Source: Profundicola chukchiensis (GTDB lineage Bacteria; Bacteroidota; Bacteroidia; Flavobacteriales; Weeksellaceae). From it: 64,000 nucleotides of DNA. Below the pieces are notes generated by a model. That model did no database searches. It saw only the letters and a program-made list of their open reading frames with translations, and had not been told where the DNA came from. Below, in pieces: positions 1 through 8,452 of this stretch (position 1 is the stretch's first letter; the number at the start of each line of letters is the position of its first letter). A program made the translations under genes and the position numbers. The stretch lies in the NCBI RefSeq assembly GCF_029664245.1, contig NZ_JANAIE010000003.1, forward strand, positions 186,001-250,000, written 5' to 3'.

Positions 1-551
1 TTTGCAATGTCCTGGAACGCCATAATCATACCTACTACCGTTCCCATGAAACCAAGCATTGGAGCAATCGCAATAAATAAAGCAATCCAAGAAATGTTTC
101 TATCTAATTTTCCGATTTCAACACCACCGTATCCAACTACTGAACGCTCAACGTTATCAAAATCTTGTCCTTCTGCTGTTCTTAATAAAGCTTGGTAAGC
201 AATAGAAGCAACTGGACCTTTTGTGTTTCTAGCTAACTCTTTAGCTTCTTCAACACCACCTGATTGTAATGCACTATCTAAATCAGTAATAAATTTGTCT
301 GTATTTACATCAACAGCGTTTAGATATAATATACGCTCAATCGCGAATGCCAAACCTAGAATTAAACAAACTAAAGGTAATGTCATCCAAAGCGGACCTC
401 CACTAACGAAGAATTCTTTTAATACGTAGATACCTCCTTCACCGCCTTCTGCAGGAGCGTCAGCAGCCTGAGTCATTAATACAGCTGCATTTGCTTGGAT
501 ACTCATCACCGCAAAGCTAGCTAAAGCCAAAATTGAAAATCGTTTTTTCAT
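1..551 (-). CDS. exbB: MotA/TolQ/ExbB proton channel family protein (3' end outside window)
   Basis: The reading frame opens at ATG 551 and runs off the left edge, so 183 residues are visible. Residues 1-22 form a hydrophobic, signal-like helix. A second long hydrophobic segment follows at about 43-65 (PLWMTLPLVCLILGL) and a third near the edge (WIALFIAIAPMLGFMGTVVG). That last segment is the conserved membrane block of ExbB/TolQ proteins, which with ExbD use the proton gradient to energise TonB-dependent outer-membrane receptors. Flavobacterial ExbB homologues commonly carry this kind of extra N-terminal hydrophobic, Ala-rich leader. ExbD and TonB genes would be expected just outside the window. 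The family is clear, but the choice between ExbB and TolQ is an inference. Confidence 0.9.
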   Translation of the reverse strand, partial: MKKRFSILALASFAVMSIQANAAVLMTQAADAPAEGGEGGIYVLKEFFVSGGPLWMTLPLVCLILGLAFAIERILYLNAVDVNTDKFITDLDSALQSGGVEEAKELARNTKGPVASIAYQALLRTAEGQDFDNVERSVVGYGGVEIGKLDRNISWIALFIAIAPMLGFMGTVVGMIMAFQDIA

Positions 552-608
552 ATGCTTAATTTTAATTTTTATTTCAAGTTTTTAATTATCTATTTCTTTA
601 ATTCTGAG

Positions 609-695
609 CGGAGAGGAAGGGATTCGAACCCTCGATCCGCTTTCGCGAAAACACGCTTTCCAGGCGTGCGCCTTAAACCGCTCGGCCACCTCTCC
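609..695 (-). tRNA. tRNA-Ser (anticodon GGA)
   Basis: Read on the minus strand from 695, a 7-bp acceptor stem GGAGAGG pairs with CCTCTCC at the 3' end. The anticodon stem CACGC/GCGTG encloses the loop CTGGAAA, giving anticodon GGA (serine, codons UCC/UCU). A long variable arm (TTTTCGCGAAAGCGGA) marks a class II tRNA, and the T loop is GGTTCGAATCC. CCA is not encoded: the discriminator G at 609 is followed by CTC. It lies 57 bases upstream of the exbB-like gene on the same strand. Confidence 0.97.
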
Positions 696-767
696 TTTAA
701 ATTTTCATCCTTTTAATTAGTGGCATTTGATTCAGCCAAATTAAATATTTTTTTTAACTATGAAAAA

Positions 768-1799
768 TTAAATTTCATCTGAGGCGCATTCTCCTCTAAT
801 ATTTTTTACCAAACTTTTACGAATATCCGTAAAAATTTCCTGGTTACCAAGCACAAACATGGCTTTCACTACCGCAGATTCCGTCGTCATATCTTTTGCA
901 CTCACTGCATTTATATCCACAAAGAGTTGACTTGCGGAATATAAGCCAAGTTCTACAGAACCTCCTATACACTGTGTACCTATTATAATAATTAAACCTT
1001 CGGCTGCTTTTTGCCTTAATGCTTCAGCGAAGGTAGGTCTATCAAAAATATTACCACTTCCGTAGGCCTCTATAATTAATGCCTTTAAATTTGGAGTATT
1101 TAGAATCTGTATAAGGAATGCATCACTCATTCCTGGAAAAATCTTTAGTAAACCTACTTCCTCGCAGAACCCTGGAATAACTTTGAGCTCTGTTTTATTA
1201 CATTTATATAGGTTTTGTCTATTTACCATCATATGTAGCCCCGACTCACCTAATTCTGGATAATTGGGAGATTTGAAGGCATCGAAATGTTGTGTACTTA
1301 ACTTTGTAGTACGATTGGCTCGGTATAGTTTATACTCAAAGTAGATACAAACTTCTTTAATTACCGGCTCACCATTTTTTTCTAAAGCAGCATAATGTAT
1401 AGAACTAATCAAATTTTCTTTGGCGTCTGTTCTCAAGTCACCAATTGGCAATTGTGAACCCGTGAAGATAACAGGTTTCTGCAAGCCCTCTAGCATAAAG
1501 CTAAGAGCCGTTCCTGTATAAGCCATGGTATCTGTTCCATGTAGAACAACAAAACCATCAAACTCTTCGTAGTGTGTATGAATTTGATTCGCTATCTTTT
1601 TCCAATCATTGGGAGTAATGTCTGATGAATCGATAGGGTCATCAAAACTTTTAACGGACAAATCGGCATCAATTAAAGATAATTCTGGAATATTCTCAGA
1701 AATATTTTCAAAATCGAATGCTCTCAAGGAATTTGTTTTATAATCCTTGGTCATCCCAATGGTACCACCCGTATAAATTAATAAGATTTTCTTTCTCAT
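768..1799 (-). CDS. ansA: L-asparaginase, type I (cytoplasmic)
   Basis: This is a 343-residue asparaginase that hydrolyses L-asparagine to aspartate and ammonia. The N terminus holds the nucleophile motif Y-TGGTIG, with the catalytic Thr at about residue 13. The second catalytic block HGTDTMAYT follows at about 96-104, and the TGSQLPIG block lies near 125. There is no signal peptide, which fits the cytoplasmic type I enzyme, and the length is normal for the family. I place the start at ATG 1799. The frame is open to a TTG at 1811, but that adds only four residues before the family's usual MRKKILLIYTGG start. It is divergent from the lysM gene across a 125-base gap. Confidence 0.95.
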   Translation of the reverse strand: MRKKILLIYTGGTIGMTKDYKTNSLRAFDFENISENIPELSLIDADLSVKSFDDPIDSSDITPNDWKKIANQIHTHYEEFDGFVVLHGTDTMAYTGTALSFMLEGLQKPVIFTGSQLPIGDLRTDAKENLISSIHYAALEKNGEPVIKEVCIYFEYKLYRANRTTKLSTQHFDAFKSPNYPELGESGLHMMVNRQNLYKCNKTELKVIPGFCEEVGLLKIFPGMSDAFLIQILNTPNLKALIIEAYGSGNIFDRPTFAEALRQKAAEGLIIIIGTQCIGGSVELGLYSASQLFVDINAVSAKDMTTESAVVKAMFVLGNQEIFTDIRKSLVKNIRGECASDEI

Positions 1800-1924
1800 T
1801 TTCTCGGTCAAATGTAAATAACTCCATTGAGTTAAAAAAACAATTAACTAAATGGCACGATATTTTCATGTATTTATCTGTTCGCAAGAACATTAATATT
1901 AACAAAAATAAAAAAACTATTATT

Positions 1925-2380
1925 ATGGGATTATTTTCATTCATGAAAAACGCAGGTGAGAAACTATTTGGAGGTTCTGAATCTGCAGAAGAAAAATCTA
2001 AAAAAGTTCAAGATCATTTAGCTAAGTATAATTTCGACCTTTCTGGTGTTAAATTATCTGTTGAGGACGATGCAGTAACTGTTTCAGGTGAAGCTAAGAA
2101 CATTGACGAGAAGCAAAGAATTTTAGCTACGGTTGGTAATGTTGAAGGTGTATCTTCTGTAAAAGATAACTTAACATTAAAAGAGGCTTTAAAAATTGAA
2201 ATTCCAGACATTTCAAAAACAATGTATACTGTAAAGTCAGGTGATTCTTTATCTAAGATCGCTAAAGAAGTTTATGGAGATGCTAATTCTTACAATAAGA
2301 TTTTCGAAGCTAACAAACCGATGTTAAGCGATCCGAACAAGATCTACCCAGGTCAAGTTTTATATATCCCACAAGGATAA
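1925..2380 (+). CDS. lysM: BON-LysM domain protein (Kbp/YgaU type)
   Basis: The 151-residue protein starts MGLFSFMKNAGEKLFG. It has an N-terminal BON domain (about residues 20-90, with the motif GVKLSVEDDAVTVSGEA) and a C-terminal LysM domain (about 100-150, MYTVKSGDSLSKIAKEVYGD ending GQVLYIPQG). This is the architecture of E. coli Kbp (YgaU), a small cytoplasmic K+-binding protein. There is no signal peptide. I use ATG 1925 because upstream in-frame sequence to 1718 overlaps the divergent asparaginase gene and encodes low-complexity sequence unlike any LysM protein. A strong terminator follows. Potassium binding is known for the E. coli protein and only inferred here. Confidence 0.9.
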   Translation: MGLFSFMKNAGEKLFGGSESAEEKSKKVQDHLAKYNFDLSGVKLSVEDDAVTVSGEAKNIDEKQRILATVGNVEGVSSVKDNLTLKEALKIEIPDISKTMYTVKSGDSLSKIAKEVYGDANSYNKIFEANKPMLSDPNKIYPGQVLYIPQG

Positions 2381-2401
2381 TGTTAAACGAGTAAAAAATT
2401 T

Positions 2402-2435
2402 AAAATCGCAATTCTAAGCTTAGAATTGCGATTTT
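2402..2435 (+). terminator. Rho-independent terminator after lysM
   Basis: A perfect 15-bp inverted repeat (AAAATCGCAATTCTA / TAGAATTGCGATTTT) with an AGCT centre sits 22 bases after the lysM stop and is followed by a T run to 2440. It could serve both strands, because the left arm begins with AAAA. Confidence 0.9.
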
Positions 2436-2460
2436 TTTTTGAATATGAAATCTGAAAAAC

Positions 2461-2601
2461 TTAGTTATTACAAACCATAAAGCGCTTCTGCTTTTTGGTT
2501 TTTAGTGAAATGTGACTTCTAGAAAAAGCCAATAGAAAATCTATGGTTTCCTTCTTAGGCGTTAGCTTTCTAGAAGAGGATAAAGAATAAATTTTTGCCA
2601 T
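2461..2601 (-). CDS. Small basic protein, 46 residues, unknown function
   Basis: The frame from ATG 2601 to TAA 2461 encodes a 46-residue peptide starting MAKIYSLSSSRKLTPKKE, then TIDFLLAFSRSHISLK and ending MVCNN. It is Lys/Ser-rich with a short amphipathic centre and no signal peptide. From memory, flavobacteria often carry a short protein of this pattern (M-KIYS-...-KKETIDFLL-S-S) next to a sigma-factor gene, but I cannot confirm that without a search. It lies 51 bases downstream of the sigma gene on the same strand and may be co-transcribed. Function unknown. Confidence 0.55.
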   Translation of the reverse strand: MAKIYSLSSSRKLTPKKETIDFLLAFSRSHISLKTKKQKRFMVCNN

Positions 2602-2652
2602 ATAGTTATGTTTAACTACATAACGTACATCTATCTTTAATTATTGTATAAA

Positions 2653-3240
2653 TCAATAGGTTAAAACGATATTATTCTCTTCGATTAGCTTTCTTAAGTT
2701 GATGAGTGCATACCTCATTCTCCCCAATGCCGTATTAATACTTACATCTGTATCTTCTGCTATTTCTTTAAAGCTTAAACCTTTAAAGATTCTTAATTCT
2801 AAAACATGGCGTTGATCTTCGGGTAAATATTCAACTAATTTTCTAACATCGTCATGGATTTGACTTTTAATCCAATCCAATTCTGCGTTACCTTCTGTAT
2901 AATGTATAAAATCAAAAAGACTGTATTCATCTCCGCCAACATTCTCGCTAACGGTTTTTTGCTTCTTCTGACTTCTAAAGTAGTCAATTGTTAAATTATA
3001 AGAAATCCTCATCACCCAAGGCAAGAATTTTCCCTCCTCGTTGTATTTACCTTCTTTGATGGTAGTGATTACCTTAATAAAAGTGTCCTGAAAAATATCT
3101 TCGGTAACATCGTGGTTATAAACTTTTGAATATACGAAGCTATAAATACGCTGTTTATGCCTATTTATAAGTGTAGCTATTGCAGATTCATCTCCTTCTA
3201 AATAAGAACGAACTAGCTCACTGTCTTTTCTGAATTTCAT
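2653..3240 (-). CDS. RNA polymerase sigma-70 factor, ECF type
   Basis: The protein has 195 residues with only regions sigma2 and sigma4, as in ECF sigma factors. Region 2 spans about 25-95, with DIFQDTFIKV in 2.2 and the FLPWVMRISYNLTIDYFR block of 2.3/2.4. Region 4 spans about 130-185, with LPEDQRHVLELR and GLSFKEIAEDTDVSINTAL, the helix-turn-helix. No anti-sigma gene is adjacent, which is notable for an ECF factor. From memory, this closely resembles a housekeeping-like ECF sigma present in most flavobacteria, but I cannot assign its regulon. The gene is preceded by an AT-rich 208-base spacer. Confidence 0.9.
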   Translation of the reverse strand: MKFRKDSELVRSYLEGDESAIATLINRHKQRIYSFVYSKVYNHDVTEDIFQDTFIKVITTIKEGKYNEEGKFLPWVMRISYNLTIDYFRSQKKQKTVSENVGGDEYSLFDFIHYTEGNAELDWIKSQIHDDVRKLVEYLPEDQRHVLELRIFKGLSFKEIAEDTDVSINTALGRMRYALINLRKLIEENNIVLTY

Positions 3241-3448
3241 ACGTAATGTTTAAAAATAACGTAAAAATCAATCTATAGGCACTTTGTTTTTAATGATTAG
3301 AATGTAAATATAATATTTAATTTTATTTTAAAAAAGAATTAACAATTCATGAATAATAATTAACACTATTCTCTGTTGGCGCAAAATTAGAATTCAGCAA
3401 GTATCAAATTCACAAATTTTAGATTCAAATTTAGCGAATGTAGTGGTT

Positions 3449-5110
3449 TTAGAAGGGCGCTTTTTTAATGAACTTAAGCCTGTCCCCAGAAACTGGATGA
3501 TTAAACTCTAAGTCAGTGGCATGCAGGTACAGACGGTCTTTGCTTCTACCATATAAATCATCTCCCATGATTGGAATTCCAAGACCGCGATTATGTGCCG
3601 CATGTACTCTCAATTGATGGGTACGACCAGTTATGGGATAAAATAGAATTCGAGTTTTAGAGGTATTTCTATCGATGACTTGATAATGTGTTATGGCTTG
3701 CTTTCCATGCTCATGACAAACCAATTGCATCGGGCGATTGTCTAAATCTACTCTCAAAGGCAAATCAATCTTACCACTATCTTGATCCAATTCGCCGTCT
3801 AAAATAGCTGTATAGGTTTTATTTACACTTCTTTCAGTGAATTGCTTTTGTAGGATTTTGTAGATATCCATATTCTTAGCTACCAAAACAATTCCAGAGG
3901 TCGCCATATCTAATCTATGCACTAACAAAGGTGAATAATTGGAGCCAAGATAATCCACCACTTTTTGCCATAAGCAATCTTTAATTTCCTTTCCTGGCAC
4001 CGATAAAACCCCTGCTGGTTTATTAACTAACATCAAATACTCATCTTCGAAGATGACTTCTAAATCGTATTCAACTTCGTCTAAAATGGGGTTATCCTCA
4101 ACTTCAAGACCTTCTAACATAAAGCTCAGAATCGGCTCACATTTAGCCTTACAGGCAGGATAAAACTCTCCGTGCTTTCTAATTTCTGCCTGCGGAGCTT
4201 TTCCCCACCAAAACTCACCCATAGCGATAGGCTTCATGTTGTGTTGAAAAGCATAATGTAGCAATCGAGGAGCCGCACACTCACCTGCTCCAGCTGGAGG
4301 AATACGATTAAAAGGTTCGAAAATGGGAAGTAGTGATATTTCTTCGCCTTTGGCATTTAAGAAATTATAGGCTTTATGAATTCTAGCCTGTAATTCTGCT
4401 GATTTTTCCTTTCTATGTTTTTTTAAAGAAATAATCTTCGCTTTGAATTCTTCAAATTTAGCCTGAGCTGTACTAAGCTTTTCATTCCAAATTCTTTTTT
4501 GATCTTTTAACTCAAAGTGATTTCGCTTGCTTTCTTCTATAAGTTGATTTAATAGCTTTTCTTGTTCAGCTTTGTCCTCAATTTGTAAGATTTCTGTGCG
4601 CTTATGGTCTCTTAACTTTTTAGCAGATTTATGTCGTGCTTTAAGTTCCTTTAGACTTGATTTCTGAAGTTCTACAGTGGTATTTAAATCTTTTTTTAGC
4701 CTTAAATACTCCTCAGATGATAATAAATCATTTATTTTTTGATTTATTTCATCCAATTCTCTTTCGCCTATCTTGAAGAAACCTTGTGGATTTAGTATAT
4801 CATAAACAGGTGGCACAAAGCCGTCCAGCTCGTTAATTTCATTGATCTTTCCAGAGAATGCAGCTAAGTAACCTAAATTAGATTCCTCATCTTCTACGAT
4901 TAACACCCCAAACATTTTCCCAACAGAATTTTCGTCCCATCCGAAATTGTATTCAAAGTCCGTTTGAGATTCTAAATAAGCTTTTAACTCATCCGCAGCT
5001 TGTTCCACCCATGGATGTGGCGTATAATTAAAAGGAAAAGTGAATTGCTGAGGAGCCTCTGACTCTTCATTCAACTTTAACTCATGAAAAACATCTTGGG
5101 TTGAAAACAT
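3449..5110 (-). CDS. RluA-family pseudouridine synthase with long N-terminal domain
   Basis: The C-terminal ~200 residues (about 345-553) are an RluA-type pseudouridine synthase. They contain the catalytic motif HRLDMATSGIV (Asp nucleophile), the NKPAGVLSVPG block and the GRTHQLRVH block. The enzyme isomerises uridine in rRNA or tRNA. RluA enzymes are usually 220-330 residues, but this one has 553. The extra N terminus has three parts: a mixed domain (1-110), a long Lys/Glu-rich coiled coil (about 115-245), and a conserved-looking segment with AGAGECAAPRLLHYAF and FYPACKAKCEPIL, which carries several Cys. I know similar long forms from Bacteroidota, but not their RNA target. The gene stands alone. 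Confidence 0.9.
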   Translation of the reverse strand: MFSTQDVFHELKLNEESEAPQQFTFPFNYTPHPWVEQAADELKAYLESQTDFEYNFGWDENSVGKMFGVLIVEDEESNLGYLAAFSGKINEINELDGFVPPVYDILNPQGFFKIGERELDEINQKINDLLSSEEYLRLKKDLNTTVELQKSSLKELKARHKSAKKLRDHKRTEILQIEDKAEQEKLLNQLIEESKRNHFELKDQKRIWNEKLSTAQAKFEEFKAKIISLKKHRKEKSAELQARIHKAYNFLNAKGEEISLLPIFEPFNRIPPAGAGECAAPRLLHYAFQHNMKPIAMGEFWWGKAPQAEIRKHGEFYPACKAKCEPILSFMLEGLEVEDNPILDEVEYDLEVIFEDEYLMLVNKPAGVLSVPGKEIKDCLWQKVVDYLGSNYSPLLVHRLDMATSGIVLVAKNMDIYKILQKQFTERSVNKTYTAILDGELDQDSGKIDLPLRVDLDNRPMQLVCHEHGKQAITHYQVIDRNTSKTRILFYPITGRTHQLRVHAAHNRGLGIPIMGDDLYGRSKDRLYLHATDLEFNHPVSGDRLKFIKKAPF

Positions 5111-5167
5111 ATTGGATTAGCATATTAAAGTTAAATATATTCAATATGAATATAATTCAACTATTCC

Positions 5168-6709
5168 TTATACAAAATCCATAGGAACCTTATAAGTTGG
5201 ATCGTCTTCAACGTTTACATCAATCAATGCATCGGCATTTTTCAATAATCGTCTACAGTCAGGGCTTAAATGACGTAAGTGAACCGTTTTACCTGCCTTA
5301 GCATATCTTTCTGTCAACTTATTTAAAGCATCGATGGCACTCATATCAGACACTCTACTTTCAGAAAAATCGATAACCACTTTTTCTGGATCTCCTTGAA
5401 CATCGAATTTAGTTGCAAATAAGGAAGTAGAACCAAAGAATAAAGGTCCGTAAATCTGATAATGCTTAACGCCGTCTTCATCAACAAACTTTCGTGCACG
5501 AATACGTTTTGCATTTTCCCAAGCGAAAACCAAAGCCGCGATAATTACTCCAATAAGAACCGCTAAAGCCAAATTATGAAGGAAGATAGTTACTACCATT
5601 ACCACGATAATTACGAAAATATCGTGTTTTGGCATTTTACCAATAATTTTTAAACTCACCCATTCAAAAGTTCCAATAGAAACCATAATCATAAGACCTG
5701 TAAGAGCCGCCAATGGAACTGCTTCAATAAGCTCTGACCCGAACATAATAAACATTAGTAATGCGATAGAAGCAACGATTCCAGAAATTCTAGCTCTAGC
5801 TCCGTTAGAAATATTAATTAAACTCTGTCCGATCATAGCACAACCACCCATTCCAGAGAAAAATCCAGAAGTTAAGTTAGCCATACCTTGTGCAAAAGCT
5901 TCCTTATTACCATTTCCGCGCGTTTCGGTGATTTCATCGATTAAGTTTAAGGTTAATAAGCTTTCGATTAATCCAACGGCTGCTACAATAGCTGCGTATG
6001 GTAGAATTATCATAAAATTCTCAAAAGTGAAAGCTACTTGTGGGATATGAAATGGCGGAAAACCTCCTTTAATACTGGCCATATCACCTACCGTAGAAGT
6101 ATCGATGTTTAAGAAATAAACAATTCCGAAAACAGCTAAAATAGCCGCTAATGAAGAAGGAAAAGCTTTGGTGATTTTAGGTAAACCCCAAATAATCAGC
6201 ATGGTTAATAATACCAAACCAAGCATGATAAACAACTGAGTTCCTTGCATCCATTGCAAAACACCATTAGCATCTTCTACTTTAAATTGTACGATTTGTG
6301 ACATGAAAATCACCACAGCTAGTCCATTCACGAATCCATACATTACAGACTGTGGAACGAGGCGTATAAACTTTCCGAGTTTCAAAATACCGGCGAGCAT
6401 TTGTATTATTCCGGCGAGCACCACCGTGGCAAAAATATATTCAACCCCATGGGTTTTTGCTAAAGCTACAATCACAATAGCAACAGCACCTGTCGCTCCC
6501 GAAATCATCCCAGGGCGACCACCAAATATAGAAGTCACTAAACCTACTACAAATGCAGCATATAAACCTGTAAGTGGCGATAAACCTGCTATAAAAGCGA
6601 ATGCAATAGCTTCTGGCACTAATGCCATGGCCACCGTTAATCCAGAAAGGATTTCGGTTTTGTAGTTTATTTTGTCTGATGAACGAAAGAAATTTAACAC
6701 TTTTTCCAT
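5168..6709 (-). CDS. SulP-family anion transporter with STAS domain
   Basis: This 513-residue inner-membrane protein has about 10-12 hydrophobic segments. The SulP signature region near the N terminus includes MALVPEAIAFAFIAGLSPLTGLYA and GRPGMISGATGAVAIV. A cytoplasmic STAS domain follows at about 410-500 (KVVIDFSESRVSDMSAIDALNKL). SulP proteins move sulfate, bicarbonate or dicarboxylates, usually with Na+ or H+. The substrate cannot be read from the sequence. The Ser of the STAS phosphorylation motif is present (RVSDMSA). The start at ATG 6709 gives the usual cytoplasmic N terminus. No carbonic anhydrase or sulfur-assimilation gene is adjacent. Confidence 0.92.
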   Translation of the reverse strand: MEKVLNFFRSSDKINYKTEILSGLTVAMALVPEAIAFAFIAGLSPLTGLYAAFVVGLVTSIFGGRPGMISGATGAVAIVIVALAKTHGVEYIFATVVLAGIIQMLAGILKLGKFIRLVPQSVMYGFVNGLAVVIFMSQIVQFKVEDANGVLQWMQGTQLFIMLGLVLLTMLIIWGLPKITKAFPSSLAAILAVFGIVYFLNIDTSTVGDMASIKGGFPPFHIPQVAFTFENFMIILPYAAIVAAVGLIESLLTLNLIDEITETRGNGNKEAFAQGMANLTSGFFSGMGGCAMIGQSLINISNGARARISGIVASIALLMFIMFGSELIEAVPLAALTGLMIMVSIGTFEWVSLKIIGKMPKHDIFVIIVVMVVTIFLHNLALAVLIGVIIAALVFAWENAKRIRARKFVDEDGVKHYQIYGPLFFGSTSLFATKFDVQGDPEKVVIDFSESRVSDMSAIDALNKLTERYAKAGKTVHLRHLSPDCRRLLKNADALIDVNVEDDPTYKVPMDFV

Positions 6710-6716
6710 AGGGCGG

Positions 6717-6724
6717 CAAAATTA
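6717..6724 (-). promoter_or_regulatory. Bacteroidota -7 promoter element (TAATTTTG) for the SulP gene
   Basis: On the minus strand TAATTTTG matches the TAnnTTTG consensus 7 bases before ATG 6709. That implies a leaderless or near-leaderless mRNA. No convincing TTTG -33 box is placed at the usual distance, so this is only a candidate. Confidence 0.4.
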
Positions 6725-6837
6725 CTACAATATTCGCAAAAAGTATAGGTTAATGACAAGAAAGATTTTGACTTCGTCAGAAGTTGATATCGAACAGATT
6801 AAAACCCTAAGTTTTAGCTGAAATTTTAGCGTACTTG

Positions 6838-7028
6838 AATTAGGCGCGGAGCTGCGGCAAGGATAGCAGCGGAAATCCTTGTAGCCGAAAAAGCTTATAA
6901 AAACACAAAACTAGCTAGAGCGACCTAAGAAGCTCTAGCTAGTTAATGTTTTTGCTTTTTTGGGTGCAAGATTGCAGCGAATAGCCTGGTTTTGATTTTC
7001 TATAAGAAATCAAAAGCCGCCCAAAAAA
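6838..7028. other. Structured intergenic region after efp (two repeat units, two hairpins)
   Basis: The 327-base gap 6710-7036 has no gene but holds layered structure. Two related GC-richer units are present: 6858-6886 (CAAGGATAGCAGCGGAAATCCTTG plus TAGCC) and 6966-6989 (GCAAGATTGCAGCGAATAGCC). A 13-bp perfect stem lies between them (6909-6921 with 6932-6944). The second unit sits inside a larger imperfect hairpin with outer arms 6956-6964/7020-7028 and inner arms 6990-6998/7007-7015. The region is richer in G+C than other spacers in the window. From memory, similar GCAGCGGAAA blocks recur between genes in flavobacteria, but I cannot verify copy number here. It could be a REP-like element, an RNA, or the 3' end of the efp transcript. 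Confidence 0.5.
6909..6944 (-). terminator. Hairpin, probable terminator of the lpxD-efp operon
   Basis: A 13-bp perfect stem (AACTAGCTAGAGC / GCTCTAGCTAGTT) with a 10-base loop lies about 90 bases past the efp stop. On the minus strand it is followed by TTGTGTTTTTAT, a broken T tract. On the plus strand it is followed by AATGTTTTTGCTTTTTT. It could act in either direction. Confidence 0.5.
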
Positions 7029-7036
7029 TAATTTAT

Positions 7037-7603
7037 TTAAGACTTGATACGCTCTTGGTAAGAACCGTCTTCTGTATTGATTCTCACTTTATCACCTTCG
7101 TTGATGAATAAAGGAACTCGGATTTCTGCACCTGTTTCAGTTGTTGCAGGTTTGGTAGCATTGGTTGCTGTATCACCTTTGATTCCAGGTTCTGTGTGCG
7201 TGATTTCCATAATCGTAAAGGTAGGAAGCTCAGCCGAAAGAGGAGTTTCGTCGTCTGCTCTGAAAACGATTGTTACATCCTCACTTGGTTTCATGAATTG
7301 TGGATTTTCGATCATGTTTTTGTTAAGGTACACTTGTGTATAATCCTCATTGTTCATGAAGTGATATCCGTTTTCGTCTTCGTATAAATATTGATATGAA
7401 CGAGTTTCTACGCGAACATCGTTGATGCTGTGTCCTGCAGAAAATGTATTGTCTAAAGTTCTACCTGTGGTAACGCTTTTAAGTTTTGTTCTTACAAAAG
7501 CAGGTCCTTTACCAGGTTTAACGTGCAAAAAGTCAACGATTTTGTAGATATCGTTATTCAATTCGATGCACATTCCTTTTCTAATGTCTGATGTTGTTGC
7601 CAT
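7037..7603 (-). CDS. efp: Translation elongation factor P
   Basis: The protein has 188 residues, the normal length. It comprises an N-terminal KOW-like domain (1-65) and two OB-type domains (about 68-128 and 130-188), with the C-terminal signature GAEIRVPLFINEGDKVRINT. Lys32 in the exposed loop KPGKGPAF is the position modified in many bacteria. EF-P rescues ribosomes stalled at polyproline. It is the last gene of the lpxD-lpxC/fabZ-lpxA-efp run, starting 48 bases after the lpxA stop. The same linkage occurs in many Bacteroidota. Confidence 0.98.
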   Translation of the reverse strand: MATTSDIRKGMCIELNNDIYKIVDFLHVKPGKGPAFVRTKLKSVTTGRTLDNTFSAGHSINDVRVETRSYQYLYEDENGYHFMNNEDYTQVYLNKNMIENPQFMKPSEDVTIVFRADDETPLSAELPTFTIMEITHTEPGIKGDTATNATKPATTETGAEIRVPLFINEGDKVRINTEDGSYQERIKS

Positions 7604-7651
7604 TTTAATCCTTTAATTTAAAGTTTTACTGAGATTCTGTGAATCAACAGT

Positions 7652-8443
7652 TTAAAAATTACCATTTGGGTTATATCCACGCATTACACCTCGTGAACTA
7701 TCGGTTAAGAATTGTAATATTTCGTCGCGTTCAGGCGTTGCTTCCATTTCGGTTTCAATCATCTGAACAGCTTGAGTTACATTTAGTTTTTTCTGAAATA
7801 AGATTCTATAAATAGACTGAATTTCAGCGATTTTTTCTGATTCGAATCCTCTACGTCTTAAGCCGATAGAATTGATTCCCACATATGAAATAGGATCTCT
7901 AGCTGCTTTTACATAAGGAGGAACATCTTTTCTAACCAAGGTTCCACCAGCAATCATTGCGTGTTTACCAACTTTTGTGAATTGATGTACAGGGCTCATA
8001 CCGCCGATGATAACATAATCGTCGATTTCTACGTGACCTGCTAGCGCTACGTTGTTGGCAATAATCACATGATCACCGACAATACAGTCGTGTGCAATGT
8101 GAACAGTTGCCATAATTAGACAGTTAGAACCAACTTGGGTATAGCCAAGCGCTTCTGTTCCTTTGTTGATTGTAACACATTCTCTAATGACGGTATTATC
8201 GCCAATAAAGACATGGGTTTCTTCACCTTTGTACTTAAGGTCTTGGGGTTCGGCAGAGATGACAGAGCCGGGAAAAATTTTGCAATTTTTACCGATTCTT
8301 GCACCGTCCATAATGGTTACATTAGGGCCAATCCAAGTACCTTCGCCGATTTCTACATCACTAGAGATGCTAGCAAAAGGTTCGACAACGACGTTTTTTG
8401 CAAGTTTCGCATTCGGGTGTACATAGGCAAGCGGTTGATTCAT
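7652..8443 (-). CDS. lpxA: Acyl-[ACP]-UDP-N-acetylglucosamine O-acyltransferase
   Basis: This is the first enzyme of lipid A synthesis, transferring a 3-hydroxyacyl chain to UDP-GlcNAc in the cytoplasm. The 263-residue protein is built of left-handed beta-helix hexapeptides (residues 1-190, such as IGEGTWIGPNVTI) and a C-terminal helical domain. The catalytic His is in VHIAHDC at about residue 118, equivalent to His125 of E. coli. I choose ATG 8443 (MNQPLAYVHPNAK). The frame extends to a TTG at 8452, directly against the preceding stop, but the ATG matches the usual family N terminus. It follows lpxC-fabZ by nine bases. Confidence 0.97.
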   Translation of the reverse strand: MNQPLAYVHPNAKLAKNVVVEPFASISSDVEIGEGTWIGPNVTIMDGARIGKNCKIFPGSVISAEPQDLKYKGEETHVFIGDNTVIRECVTINKGTEALGYTQVGSNCLIMATVHIAHDCIVGDHVIIANNVALAGHVEIDDYVIIGGMSPVHQFTKVGKHAMIAGGTLVRKDVPPYVKAARDPISYVGINSIGLRRRGFESEKIAEIQSIYRILFQKKLNVTQAVQMIETEMEATPERDEILQFLTDSSRGVMRGYNPNGNF

Positions 8444-8452
8444 TACTTCCAA

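Noticed and set aside
1718-1924. Upstream extension of the lysM frame to 1718
   Set aside because: It overlaps the divergent asparaginase gene and encodes sequence unlike the family; ATG 1925 gives a complete BON-LysM protein.
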